Source of the DNA: Orientallactaga sibirica
Taxonomy: Eukaryota; Chordata; Mammalia; Rodentia; Dipodidae
Direction of reading: 5' to 3'
NCBI GenBank assembly: GCA_036365145.1
Contig: JAEOAD010000603.1
Span: 496,001 to 560,000 of the forward strand
DNA: 64,000 bases
The notes under the pieces were generated by a model, which saw nothing but the letters and a program-made list of their open reading frames with translations, ran no database searches and was not told where the DNA came from. The translations under genes and the position numbers were made by a program. Of this stretch, positions 34,768 through 45,003 are shown in pieces. The first letter of the stretch is position 1. Every line of letters begins with the position of its first letter.

Positions 34768-35113
34768 TGTGGCTATTGGGATTAGGTCTCTTCCATAAAC
34801 TTAAGTGTCCTGAATGCTGGGTCCCCAGCTGGTGGCAATTTGGGAATTGAAGCCTCCTGGCAGCAGTGTATTGTTGGGGATGGGCTTATAGGTGGTATAG
34901 CCACCTTCCCCTTGCCAGTATTTAGCACACTTTCTTGCTTCTGTTGTCACCTGATGTTGATCAGGTGATGATGTCCGTCTTCTGCTCACACTAGTGTTTC
35001 CCCTGCCATCATGGAGCTTCCCCTTGAGTTTGTAAGCCAAAATCAACCATTTCCTCCCACAAGCTGCTTTTGGTGGGTTGCTTTGTGCCAGCAATGTGAA
35101 GGTCACCACAACA
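34768..35113 (+). repeat. 5' LTR of MaLR element 3
   Basis: TGTGGCTATTGGG start, CCCAGCTGGTGGCAATTTGG, ACCACAACA end. Confidence 0.88.
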
Positions 35114-36245
35114 GGAAAAATTGGTACCAGAAGTAGGGTCATTACTGCTAGAAACCTGACTGTGTGGTTTCTGGCCTTTTGGAAGCAATCTGTAGAAAGA
35201 ATATGAAAGAATTTGAAACCATAGACTACAAGTATGCCTTGCAGTGGTGAAGGCAGTTTCGTGGTCCATTCTGGTCAGAGTTGAAAGGTCTGAGTTCAGA
35301 AGAACTGTGGACTGTGAAATTTGGCTTATGAGAAAAGAATGAACTTTATTGGACTGGGCTGGAAGCAGTTTATGTGGGAGGCTTGTTGCATGCTGCCTGT
35401 GTCCTGAGTTGCATAGTATAGAAATGGACTGGTAGGAAGAGATGGATATGGCACAGAAAAAAACAAAGTTTCAGGCTGGAGATAGTGCCAATTCATCTTC
35501 ACCTATTTGAGAGATTACAACCATTGAAAATGGGCCAGCTATTCTGCATTGGGATAGCAGAAAGAATATGGATTGTTTTGAAAGTAAAAGGTCTGCATGC
35601 TGAAGGAGTGTCTCAAAAGTTGACTTTATTTCCCCCTTGAATTAACAAATTGGTAGTCTACCTGGTACTATGGAGTATAACAAATGTAGGAAAGAAAGGG
35701 TCATTGGATGTGCAATGTGGTTTTATTTTTTTGGAAATTGCCATGCCCAATGTGAAGCAGGCTTGTTGAAGGCCCTGCATGGGGACCTGATGGAGCCATG
35801 AGGATGACCCCAGAGTTCCAGTGGAGATGCCAGGATTATGGTATGGTTGCCAATGAGAGCTGCTGGCACCAGATGAAAGTTTCAAGGGCTAGAAAACAGC
35901 CTAGCTGAAGGGCTGGAATTGAAACTCCACAGACTTGTTAGAGATTTTGGGCTTGAAGCTAAGGAACTTAATGTTTGCTCTATTTGTTTTTAAAATTTGT
36001 ATTGACTCATTCCAGTTCTGCTATGCCAATACCATCTTTTGCAGTATGAATGTTTATTCTATACCATTATTTTTTAATTTTTTATTTTTGAAGGGGGTCA
36101 TTACTGCTAACACCTAAGAGACTTTGTACATGTTTAAACAGTATTAGGATTGATAAAAACTATAGGGACTTTTAAAGTTGGATTTGAGCGCATTGCTTTT
36201 TAAATCATGTACACTTATCAGTTTTTGGAGATCAGGGTTAGAATA

Positions 36246-36563
36246 TGGCAGTTTGGATTATATGTCCCCCATAAATGCATGTGCTCTGAATGTTGGGTTC
36301 CCAGTTGGTGGCAATTTGGAAATAACATTCTGGAAGTGTATTGTTGGGGGTGGGCTTATGGATGTTATAGGCAGCTTCCTTTCACCAGTGTTTTGCACAC
36401 TTTCCTGTTGCTGATGTCCACCTGATGCTGGCCAGGTAGTGATTTCCATCCTCTGCTCATGCCAAGGTGTCCTCTGCCACCATGGGGCTCCCCCTCAAGT
36501 CTACAAGCCAAAATAAAACTTTTCCTTCCACAAACTGCTTTTTGTCAGAAGGTAACCAAAACA
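36246..36563 (+). repeat. 3' LTR of MaLR element 3
   Basis: TGGCAGTTTGGATTATATG start, CCAGTTGGTGGCAATTTGG, AACCAAAACA end. A deletion lies near the 3' end relative to the 5' copy. Confidence 0.85.
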
Positions 36564-36659
36564 ATTCACAGTCTTGACTGTGTCACACATTCATTGGTTA
36601 AAATTATTAGAATTTTAACCCCACTTAAATATGGAACAGAAATTTAAATACAATAAAAC

Positions 36660-36865
36660 AAGGCTAAGGAGATAGTTCAGTGGTTAAAGGCACTTGCTTG
36701 CAAAGCCTGTCTGCCCAAGTTTGATTCCCCAGAAGCCACACAAATGCAGATAGATGCACAATGTGGTACATATGTCTGGAGTTCATTTGCAGCAACAAGA
36801 GACCCTGGCAGGGCCATACTCTTTCTCTCTCTCCATCTCAAATAAATAAACAAAAAAAAAAAAAA
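36660..36865 (+). mobile_element. DIP SINE
   Basis: AAGGCTAAGGAGATAGTTCAG head, body CAGATAGATGCACAATGTGG, tail AAATAAATAAAC then A-run. Confidence 0.88.
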
Positions 36866-36866
36866 A

Positions 36867-37112
36867 TTGGGGGCTGGAGAGATGATTCAGCACTTAAAGG
36901 TGTTTGCTTATAATGCCTGCTGGCAGGGTTTTGATTCCATAGTACCCACATAAATCCAGATGCACAAAGTGGCACATGTGGCTAGACTTTGTTTGCAGTG
37001 TCAAAAAGCACTGATGTGCCATGTACTCCCTACCTTGGGTGTTTTCACTCTATCTCTCCCTCTCTCCCATCCTGTCTTTTTCTCTCTTTTCAACAAATTA
37101 AATTTTAAAAAA
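36867..37112 (+). mobile_element. DIP SINE, variant head
   Basis: GGGGGCTGGAGAGATGATTC directly follows the A-tail of the previous SINE, giving a tandem same-strand pair. The body resembles the variant at 32627. Confidence 0.9.
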
Positions 37113-37225
37113 TCAATATATATAAGTATTGTAGAATTGGTAACACAAGACCATTTCATTATCATAAAATATTATGAATTTCAAAAGATGTTGCTATGTC
37201 TCAGCTTCTTCAAAATCTAAAATAG

Positions 37226-37425
37226 AACTGGAGAAATGACAGTGATTAAGAGCCTTGCCTGCAAAGCTAAATGACTCAGGTTTGATTCCCCAGTACCTAC
37301 CTAAAGCCAGATACACAAGGTGACACATACACCTGGAGTTCATTTGAAGTGGTAGAGGCCCTGGTGCACTCATTCTCCCCCTTTCTTTTTCACATAAATA
37401 AATGAAGATAAAATAAAATTTTTAA
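37226..37425 (+). mobile_element. DIP SINE, degenerate head
   Basis: AACTGGAGAAATGACAGTG, B box GGTTTGATTCC, body and ACATAAATAAATGAA tail. Confidence 0.88.
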
Positions 37426-38075
37426 ATAGCTCAGTTGATTGGGAAGACCTTGATAATCTCACTGTACAGATGATGAAATCAGATTTAGTGGAGATTGTAT
37501 AGCAAGTGAGTCAGCCAGCACTCAATATATTCCTTTTGATTTCTTTTCCAATATTATTCTCACTGAATTCATATTCATATAATGCCTTCCAATTAAATTT
37601 GTCACTTTGATGTTTTTAAAAATTGCATTTTAAGGATGTATAGAAAGTAGACAAGAGCTAAACTCACTATAATTCCTTGTACTGTGGACTAGTTTCAGAA
37701 TAGTTTATCTCAGTGTTTGCATATGGTGACAGCATATAACAAGTACTTCATAAAACAAACTGAATTTTCATGCCTTAAGTAAAATGCTCTTAAATGGCAT
37801 GTGTAAGGACTATAGATGAATGTGAAGCTAAAAAGAGAACTTAGTTTTTGAAAAGAATCAGAATAGTATTCCACTGAGATTTCATGACATGAATAAACTT
37901 TCAGTGAAGCATCTGACAAATTTCCTTTGAGTTTGTGAAATTTAAAATGTTTAAATTTAAGTAATATAATATTACTAGCAATGTTTATAACTGATTAATA
38001 TAATGAACTATGAACAATGACAATGTAGGTAGCAATTAAAAGAAATGTGTGTTCTTTGTGTTAAAAACTTACATT
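37426..38075. other. Unique AT-rich DNA
   Basis: Nothing recognised. Confidence 0.4.
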
Positions 38076-38080
38076 TGAAG

Positions 38081-38119
38081 CCAGGCATGGTGTTGCATGC
38101 CTTTAATCCCAGCACTTGG
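38081..38119 (+). mobile_element. B1 SINE split by ERV, left part
   Basis: GCCAGGCATGGTGTTGCATG to CAGCACTTGG. The rest of the B1 is at 45453-45575, so the ERV inserted after the last base of ACTTGG. Confidence 0.95.
38114..38119. repeat. 6-bp target duplication of ERV, left copy
   Basis: ACTTGG here and at 45453-45458. Six bases is typical of betaretrovirus-type integration. Confidence 0.95.
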
Positions 38120-38547
38120 TGTTGCAGTCCCTCCTAGGACAAGCCCAGGAGGGACTGCAGGGTCTCTGCTGAGTAGGGAGTGAGAGGCATGGAGTCATGA
38201 CACAGACTCCAGGAGTTGGGTAGAAGCAGGCAGAGGGTGAGCTGCTGCAAACTAATTTATTCAAGGACGTGTAGGGGGTTTAAAGGGTTTGGCTGGCCAA
38301 TCATTGTATGTGGTGGTCCCCTTCTTGTGACCAATGAAAGCCTGTCTCCAGGCAGATCATCTTGCAGCAGGTTGCTCACAAGCATGTGACTGTAGCTGTT
38401 GTCACACCAGGCCTGTGCAGGATGCCAAGTCCACAGAAGCCACTTCTGGTTTCTTCTAGCATGCAGTCTCACTAGGACCCTACCTGCATTGTGCCATGCA
38501 TACTAGCAGACAGCCTGGCTAGGCCCCAACTTGCATTGTGCTATACA
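38120..38547 (-). repeat. 3' LTR of class II ERV
   Basis: It begins TG and ends CA on either strand. It contains two CCAAT boxes (ATTGG on the plus strand reads CCAAT on the complement and vice versa; they lie near 38290 and 38330). It also has a 13-bp perfect inverted repeat at its U5 end (38123-38135 with 38147-38159). Confidence 0.95.
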
Positions 38548-38550
38548 TAT

Positions 38551-38566
38551 CCTCCTTTTTGTTTTT
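38551..38566 (-). other. Polypurine tract
   Basis: On the minus strand the sequence just before the 3' LTR is AAAAACAAAAAGGAGG, the plus-strand primer site for reverse transcription. The identical tract occurs beside the LTR at 63332-63701. Confidence 0.88.
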
Positions 38567-38699
38567 ATTATTGGCCACCCTGGGAGGCATGGTTCTTTGC
38601 CAAGCCATTGTTGACCCCAGGCCCCAAGGGATAATCACATGTGATGATTCCTGTCTTAAGTTGCCCCATCTCATGGAGTCTTACCCATCATTGACTACC

Positions 38700-39640
38700 C
38701 ACCATCCTGGTGAGAAAACCTGAGGGGTGTGGCTGTTGCCTAGGAGGCATGGGAGGGCCAAGTGGTGGTGGCTCTGTGGCATGTGAATGGCCCCAGTGAG
38801 CAAGAATAAACTATAGAACCCAAAAAAGACTGGGGTAAGACAGGTTTACAAATGAGAAATGGCGGATAAAATATCATATGGTGGTTCACGAGGGGTTGCC
38901 TCTTCCAATTGATAAATGGCTCCCTGTAGTAGAACCTGGTTTGTTTGGATGGTGGTAATGCCCTGAGCAAAAGTTCTGAGACATCTGAAAAGGATGAGCA
39001 TGATGGAGAGAATAACTAGGATTCCTGCCAGGATAAGAAGGGAGAAAGGTTGAAGAAAGAAATGTAAAGTTATCATCAGGAGAAACAGCTGTAAAGCTAA
39101 TGGGCACCTGTCTAACAATAACATGGAGGTCAGCATGAATAGTCATGCAAGGGCTCAGTCTACAACTAAGAAGGGAGCAAATGAGCAAGCCCCCAGAAAA
39201 GAGTAAAAAGGCAGAGGCATTAAGTGTTTGGACCAAGACAAAAATAATAGGGGGTTTTAACATAAACAGGTTGTTGGGTGACTGTCATGAACTCACCCTT
39301 AGCACCATAAACAGTAGCATTGAGTGTCCTTAATGGTAGTAGATCAATGCAATCAAAGGAGTTGCAAAGGAATTTATGGCTGGTTGGAGGGTAGCATTTC
39401 CATAAGAGGCATTAATAAGCAAAAAAGCAAAGGTATGGCTAAAGAGAAGTACTTGCTTGAAGGGGGAGGAATACAGCAAAATAGAGTGGCTTAAATGAAG
39501 CCTAGGAAAAGCATGGGAATATGGGCCCACTGCACCAAACAAGTATGGCCTAAGAAGAATTGTCCAAAATGGTTTCTGGGAAGTGGTAGTAGGGAGAAAA
39601 GGAGATAAAAGGAGAAAAGGGGGCATAAGTTTCCAGTCCC
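38700..39640 (-). pseudogene. env: env remnant with large internal deletion
   Basis: Envelope glycoprotein of the class II ERV, in pieces. On the minus strand, after the end of integrase, frames at 39330-39680 and 38886-39263 give hydrophobic and Cys-containing peptide. The second includes CSLLSCRLSPCM followed by HVIVRQVPISF, which resembles the C-terminal end of a betaretroviral surface subunit. The frame 38846-39136 then gives a strongly hydrophobic stretch (FSLLILAGILVILSIMLILF) followed by RCLRTF and a polar tail, as expected of the membrane anchor and cytoplasmic tail of the TM subunit. The space between integrase and LTR is only about 1.1 kb. Most of the surface subunit, and everything between its end and the anchor (cleavage site, fusion peptide, ectodomain), is missing. 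Stops and frameshifts are present. Assignment is by position and character. Confidence 0.65.
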
Positions 39641-40840
39641 ATATCTGGACTGAGGGGTTTGGCATCATCCTCTTCATCATGGTCGATCCCCAAGTCAGTG
39701 GCTGGATGGATGTTTCTGGCTGGGATCCAGATCAGGATCTGTGAAGTTTCTGGAAAGACACAAGCATACCCTCAGCCCTGTGTTAAAAGAGATTTGGGTC
39801 CCTTCCAGATATTAGTAAAAGAATCCTTCCAGCGGACTAAGGGTGTTGTGGTTGGTTGGGATCTCCAATGTTTATAGGCTGGGGAGAGTCCTGCCTCTAC
39901 AAAGGTGAGAAAATTGAGGGTGAAGAGAGCTTCCACCAGGGCCAAGTGGGGATCCTTGGGCGACATAGTGAACTTTTGTTTTATAATTAGTTCCTTTAGG
40001 TTCCTGTTAGTTCTCTCCATGATGGCTTGTCCTTGTGGGTTTTAGAAGATCCCAAGAGAGTGTTTATTCCCCAAGATTCCATGAAAGATGTTAATTGGGC
40101 AGATGTGTATGCAGGGCCATTATCAGTTTTTATTTATTTATTTTTTATTATTTTTATTATTTATTTTTGGAGACAGTCACAGAGAAAGAGACAGACAGAC
40201 AGAGAGGGAGAGGGAGACAGATAGAGATGGGCACACCAGCAGTCTCTCAGCTGCTGTGAATGAAATCCAGATGTGTGTGCCCCTTGTGGGCAAGTGTGGC
40301 TTTGCACCCTTGCATCACTTTGCATCTGGCTAAACGTGGGACCTGGAGATTGGAACCGCTGGAGATTGGAACCAGCGTTCTTAAGCTTAGCAGGCAGGCG
40401 CCTTAACTGCTAAGCCATCTCTCCAGCCCCATTATCAGTTTTAATTGACCAGGGTACACCCATGACCAACATGGCAGTTTTTGTCACCTTAATGACATGG
40501 GATGCCTTCTCCCCTGAGAGAGCAATAACAAAAGTAAGCTTAGAGTAAGTGTCCACAATGACATGGACATATTTGAGTTACCAAAGGAAGGTATGTGGGT
40601 AACATCCATCTGCCAGATAGAATTTGGGGTAAAGCCTCTAGGATTGACTCCTTGAGGCTGTAGGGGGCCCAATGGGGCTAGAGGGGTTCATGACTTACAG
40701 GTACAGGTTAAATGTTTGCATTGGCTAAGCGAGAGCTCAGGGTATAGGGTTCTTAGGTTAGTGGGAGATAGATGGAACCTTTGGTATAAATGTCTAGCTT
40801 GTTCTAAAGGTGACAAGGATGAGACAGCAATAAACTTGTC
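39640..40840 (-). pseudogene. pol: Integrase part of pol, broken and SINE-disrupted
   Basis: Integrase joins viral DNA to the host chromosome. The N-terminal zinc-binding region is recognisable but decayed (ARHLYQRFHLSP, later CTC in the frame 40688-40930). The core begins [14 protein letters not shown] near 40600-40630 with the first catalytic Asp. The second Asp falls in the KTDN codons at 40431-40442 and 40119-40130, which is exactly the duplicated target of the DIP SINE inserted at 40131-40430. The third residue, Glu, is at 40015-40017 in GQAIMERTNRNLKE, in a different frame. The C-terminal block (RWKDSFTNIWKGP) runs into a stop at 39772-39774, where a Gly-rich turn is usual, then continues GYACVF and WIPARNI. 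At least one frameshift, one stop and one SINE make it inactive. Confidence 0.9.
40131..40430 (-). mobile_element. DIP SINE (long subfamily) inside integrase
   Basis: Antisense tail TTTATTTATTTTTTATTATT, (GA)n, body with the long-subfamily insert, head ending GCCATCTCTCCAGCC. A 12-13 bp duplication (CATTATCAGTTTT) is at 40118-40130 and 40430-40442. An internal repeat (GGAGATTGGAACC twice at 40338-40372) marks this copy. Confidence 0.96.
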
Positions 40841-41215
40841 TACCTGCAAATTCCCATAAGTAATAAAGGCAGGCAGACCAGTGTGAGAGCAAACATGCTC
40901 AATAAACCAAGGGTATGATCTGTTTTCCATCTGTAATTGTAAAGTGGAGATGGCAATGTCTATATGATGATGAGAGGGCCTGGGATTGGGTAAACAGTTT
41001 TGTCATTTGGACCACATAACTGCTGCCAGAGAAGATATTGATGGGCTCTTGTTGACAGCACTCTAAGACTCTGATGATGGCATATAGTTCCTCTAGCTGG
41101 ACTGAATGGGGGTTAGGGAACTTAAGGGCCTCATCCAGTAAATTGGCTTTCTTAATAATTAGTCCATAAGTATGTTTATTGGCATCTATAAAGGGTGAGG
41201 CTGCTAAGGGTATTG
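40840..41215 (-). pseudogene. pol: RNase H part of pol, broken
   Basis: RNase H degrades the RNA strand during reverse transcription. On the minus strand the first acidic residue is in FIDANKHTYG (Asp codon 41184-41186) and the second in QLEELYAII. The third motif reads INIFSGSSYVV, with Gly (41024-41026) where the catalytic Asp is expected. After a stop and frame change, the C-terminal part appears as HVCSHTGLPAFITYGNLQVD in the frame 40688-40930. Loss of one catalytic residue plus frame damage makes it inactive. Confidence 0.85.
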
Positions 41216-42570
41216 GCTGACCAGAAAGCCTGGAGAAATAGTCTTTATGGGCAAAGTCATTAGGGATTTAAACAGTTTATGAGTGGGGAGGTGATTGTCT
41301 ATCTCATTGGGAAATCCAGCCATTAGGATGTGGAAAAGGGGGTCCTCCCTCAAAAGGGGTTGAAGTTCTGACATGGGGATGGGCAGAATTATTTTGGAGG
41401 GTTCCATATTATAGATTCTGTTAGTGTAGGTACGTGCCTTAATTGCTATGTGGAGCATTGCTTGCAGGTTGGTAGTGAGTTTATGGGCCTGTGCCCATGA
41501 GGGGTGTACCCAGTAAAGGGGCAATTGATTTTGCCAGATGACTCCCAAAGGCGCCCCTGCCATCCCAAAGGATCACATTTAGGATTGGAACAGACAGGTC
41601 ATATCTTGTGAGGGTCATTGAAAAGAGGTAGAAGGATATTTTATGTAACAAATTTTTGGAGTGATCATTTAGAGGAATTTTCCTTGAAGGGTTGTCAGTA
41701 ACTCTAAGGAGGTCATAAAGTTGTAGGAGTTCACTAGGAGGGATGGGTAAAGAAGGTTTGAGCCAGTTAATTTGGCCACAGAGTTTTTGGAGATCATTGA
41801 GAGAATAATGGTCCTTTATTAGAAGGTGAGGGGTAAGTGGTTGTATAGTAGTATAAATTTTGTACCCTAAAAATCCAAAAGGGGGCACAGTTTGAATTTT
41901 TTCATTTGCTATGGCAAACCCAAGTTTTTGAGGTCCTCAATAAGTAGTTTAAGAAGGTCCAAAAGGGAAGTTATTGAGGTATATGCAATCAAAAGATCAT
42001 CCATGTAATGAACAAGAAGGCATTTAGACTGTATTCTTGACATGGTGGAGGATATAAACATTTGGCAAATAGAAGGACTGTTTTTCATGCCCTGGGGGAG
42101 AATCCTCCATTGATATCTTTTAGCTGGGATAGAATGGTTGGTCTCCCAGATAGTAAAGGCAAAATAGGGCCTGTCCTCTGCCACTAAAGGGATAGAGAAA
42201 AAGCAATCTTTAATATCTAAGATAACTATATGGTGGTTAGGAGGGATGGCTACAGGGCAGGGGAGGCCAGTCTGAAAGGAGCCCATTTTAAACATATGTT
42301 TATAAATCTGGCAAAGGTTTTGGAGCAGTCTATGTTTACCAGTTTTCTTTTTAATGGCAAAGATGGGGGAATAATGGGGGCTAATAGAGTGCTCAATATG
42401 GCCATGAGCAAGCTGTTCTTGAATAAGGGATTTGAAAATAGTCAATTTAGGTTCTAGTATAGGCCACTGTTTGACCCAAATGGGTTTGTGGCATTCCACT
42501 CAAGGCGCATGGGGGCAGTAGGGGATTGGACAGTGGTCTCTAAAATTGGGGGTGATGAGGAATGGTGGAT
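41204..42570 (-). pseudogene. pol: Reverse transcriptase part of pol, broken
   Basis: Copies viral RNA into DNA. The frame 41909-42499 holds the fingers and palm: WVKQWPILEPKL, EQLAHGHIEHSISPHYSPIF with KKKTGKHRLL, then IVILDIKDCFFSIPL with the first catalytic Asp, RILPQGMKNSPSICQ, and HYMDDLLIAY with YMDD at 41996-42007. The thumb follows in the frame 41481-41888 (LGYKIY, SLNDLQKLCGQINWLKP). The connection follows in 41204-41563 (GVIWQNQLPLYWVH). The core motifs are intact, but two frame changes separate the pieces. Order and motifs are those of betaretroviral RT. Confidence 0.95.
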
Positions 42571-42587
42571 GGTTTGGTGGGGTTGGG

Positions 42588-43063
42588 TCACCCTGAGAGA
42601 CCAATGGTATCATGTGCAATAACATCATCATAAAAGGCCTGGTCATCTGTTGTTATGACAACATCCATGTCAGTAAGGAGGTCTCTGCCCCAGAGGGTAT
42701 TGGGGACATTTGCCACCAAGGGGAGAAAATCCCCCATGTTGCCATCATAGTCTTTCCACATAACTGGTCTTCTAACCTGTCTAGTAGTCTGTTGTCCCCC
42801 AACACCCTTAATATCGGGACCATCTTTATCAGCCAAATTGGGCATGTGGAGTGTATTGTTGCAGAGATAATAGTGGCATCAGCACCTGTGTCTACTATGC
42901 CCTTGAATTCAACCCCATCCAAAAGGACCAAGTTGCAGGGTGAATGGTAGTAAATGGGCAAGGACCACCTAATGTGGGAGGGTTCCCTCTTACTTGTGGG
43001 GCTGAGGGGTTGCTCCTGGGGGAGTTTAAAGGTGTGGAATTTCTGCAATCCAAGGATATCCAA
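42588..43063 (-). pseudogene. pro: Protease gene (pro), frameshifted
   Basis: Aspartic protease that matures the Gag and Pol polyproteins. The frame 42653-43063 contains FKGIVDTGADATIIS; DTGAD at 42878-42892 is the active-site loop, and the protein would act as a dimer. The second half lies in another frame (42588-42845: DIKGVGG, then VPNTLWGRDLLTDMDVVI, the usual C-terminal flap-to-dimer region). I see at most about 50 residues between the nucleocapsid fingers and the protease, so there is no room for the dUTPase domain that many betaretroviruses carry there. That may be ancestral or a deletion. Confidence 0.9.
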
Positions 43064-43069
43064 TAATAT

Positions 43070-44448
43070 CCCCTTTGACAGTTAGGGCAGGGGGTTTGAG
43101 GCCTTAAAATAGGCTTACTTGTTTTTGGACAGGTCCTCTGAAGGTGTCCTGGTTGGCCACAGTCTCAGCAGAGGGGTGGTTGATGGGTAGGCTTCTGACC
43201 CATGGTCAGGGTTTGTATTGAGGTGGCCAAGGCCTCAAAGGGGGCAGACATGGGATTGATATCTTTGGTAGCTACAATCCATTTATGGAGATCCTTATTG
43301 CACATGGCAGCAATAGCATTATGTGCTGCCATGGTTGCTCCCTCCCATGCCAGTTGTTTAACTAATGCATTTCTGGCGGGGCCAGGGGGAGTGCATTGGT
43401 CCATGGACTCAGTCACATGAGAGAGGAAATCCGTGAAGCCCTCAAATGGGCCCTGGACCAGGTTATGAAAATAGGTATCTGGCTTCTGTGGGAGGCAGGT
43501 CTTAAGCCCTTGGAGGGATAAAGATTTTACTTGGTCAAAGTAGGCATGTATGCCCACCGTGGCTTGTGATACAGGGTCTATATATGGGCCTATGCCAAGG
43601 AGCATGTCCAGGGTAATTGGAATCCCAATCCCAAGATTTTGGCTGGCCTGGAATTCAGCCAGGTCATTATAGGCGGCTTTCAATTGGAGGAATTCAGTGG
43701 GAGAAGGACCACCGTGAGGAGTGAATACCAGTCATAGTAAGTCTGAAGGTGGATGGCCCATTATAAAAGGACTTGTTCAAAGTAAGAGGAGTCAACATCA
43801 GATTCCTGGGTCACCTTGTGGATGAGAGCCAGATCAGAGAGGGGTGGTGGGGTACCAGGGCCTGGCTGTTGCATCAGGCCCTATGTTAATGGGGTAGGTG
43901 GTGAAGTGGCATGGCAGAAAACTGGAACTTGCCTGGGTGTGTCCAGGACAGAGTGGGTGGAGGTTCTTCCAAGGGTAAAGAGGGTGAGGGGTGGTTGTGA
44001 GTGTGGCTGCTGCAGGCAGCAGTTGGGGTGGAAGTCTTTTATCATTGAAGGGTTGGTCTTTCTCCTCATCTGAGTTATCATAAGGGTGTGCTGGGAGGGA
44101 TGAGCTTTGAAGAGCCAGTTTTGGTTCCTCCTTACAGCTTTCATTATGGGAGGAAATGACTTCTTCCATGGAGGAGCCTTTAAGGCTGGCAATCATGGCA
44201 AGGAGGATAGGAAAGAATGGGGCAGGGTGTATGCGTCCTTCATAAACTTCATGTTTCTTTGCAGGGAAGAGAACCTGGGACCAAATGGAAGTGTCCCAGA
44301 TGTTCTGTAGACTAATCCATGGGACTAAACCAAGAGTTTCATCCCAAATGCCATGGAGGTCCTTTTGTTTCACTTTTAAGCCACGTTTCAGGAGGGCCTT
44401 AAGAGCCTGCAATTGCTGCATCCTCTGGTGGGGAAGGAGGTTGCCCAT
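43070..44448 (-). pseudogene. gag: gag, frameshifted
   Basis: Structural polyprotein of the virion. The start chosen is the ATG at 44446-44448, because it gives MGNLLPHQRMQQLQALKALL, a Gly-2 myristoylation-type matrix N-terminus. The matrix frame stays open to 43834. A frame change near 43870 leads to the capsid frame (43165-43683), with VQGPFEGFTDFLSHVTE followed by ARNALVKQLAWEGA; this is the major homology region and what follows it. The nucleocapsid has one CCHC knuckle in the form C-x2-C-GQPG-H-LQRT-C, with a stop codon inside x2. A second has Tyr where His is expected (CPNCQRGYYW). The same frame is open upstream to 44913; see the leader entry. Confidence 0.92.
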
Positions 44449-45003
44449 TACAGCATGGTGGTGTTGGGGGGTAGGCTGGGACACTCCTGAATCAAGGAGA
44501 CTGAGAAAATGATAACCCAGATCAAAAATGATAGCCCAAAGGATAATCATGCAAACCACAACACCTATTGCCAGGGCCAGCTGAGACATATGGATAGAAT
44601 GCTTAAGACCCACAAGTTTTGTGCTTAGTGGGAGACTTCTGTGGGTCATTACTCCATGGCCGTATGCCCACACAGTGTCTCCAGGAAAGCTCAGCCAATG
44701 GCCTTGCTTTGGTTCCGAAATCGGGTGGGTCAGACCCTTATGTGATTTCGCAGGGATGAACAGAGAGTGGAGGGGCCAACATAGGCTTTGGGAAATGTGT
44801 GCCTTCCTGCCAGGGAAAAGGATGAACAAAAGGAAAAGGGGGAGAGGAGCAGGCTGCCCACTCACCCTTAGGCAGCCATCAGCACACAGATAAGAAAGGG
44901 GCCTACTCACCAACGATCAAGAAGGGAGCATCTTGCCAACGCTGAGGGGCTACTCACAGATGATCAAGGAGGGGGTGTCTCGCCAATGCTGAGGGGGCAG
45001 AGG
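44449..45003 (-). other. Long ERV leader with in-frame extension of gag
   Basis: The leader between primer site and gag ATG is about 555 bases. From 44913 down to the ATG there are 155 codons without a stop in the gag frame. Within it, an ATG at 44647-44649 would start MTHRSLPLST and lead to a hydrophobic segment (ALAIGVVVCMIILWAIIFDL) about 45 residues before the gag Met. Whether this was ever translated is unknown. A membrane-anchored Gag variant is known in gammaretroviruses and would be an analogy only. Confidence 0.5.
44905..44998 (-). repeat. 47-bp tandem duplication in ERV leader with donor-like sites
   Basis: Two 47-base copies (44905-44951, 44952-44998) share GATCAAG, GCCAA and GCTGAGGGG. 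Each starts, on the minus strand, at a splice-donor-like GTGAGT (44905-44911 and 44952-44958), so the candidate env donor is duplicated too. Confidence 0.75.

Larger units (their letters stand above)
34768..36563 (+). mobile_element. Complete MaLR retrotransposon
   Basis: A 5' LTR, about 1.1 kb of non-coding interior and a 3' LTR, with a 5-bp ATTCA duplication at the ends. After the 5' LTR, TGGTACCAGAAGTAGGG differs at two positions from the complement of tRNA-Leu(UAA). That supports kinship with ERV-L, whose primer is tRNA-Leu. No retroviral frame is present, as usual for MaLR. The plus and minus frames of 60-113 codons inside it are shadows. Confidence 0.92.

Noticed and set aside
43816..44893. 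Plus-strand frames opposite gag
   Set aside because: Antisense shadows of the gag frame and leader.
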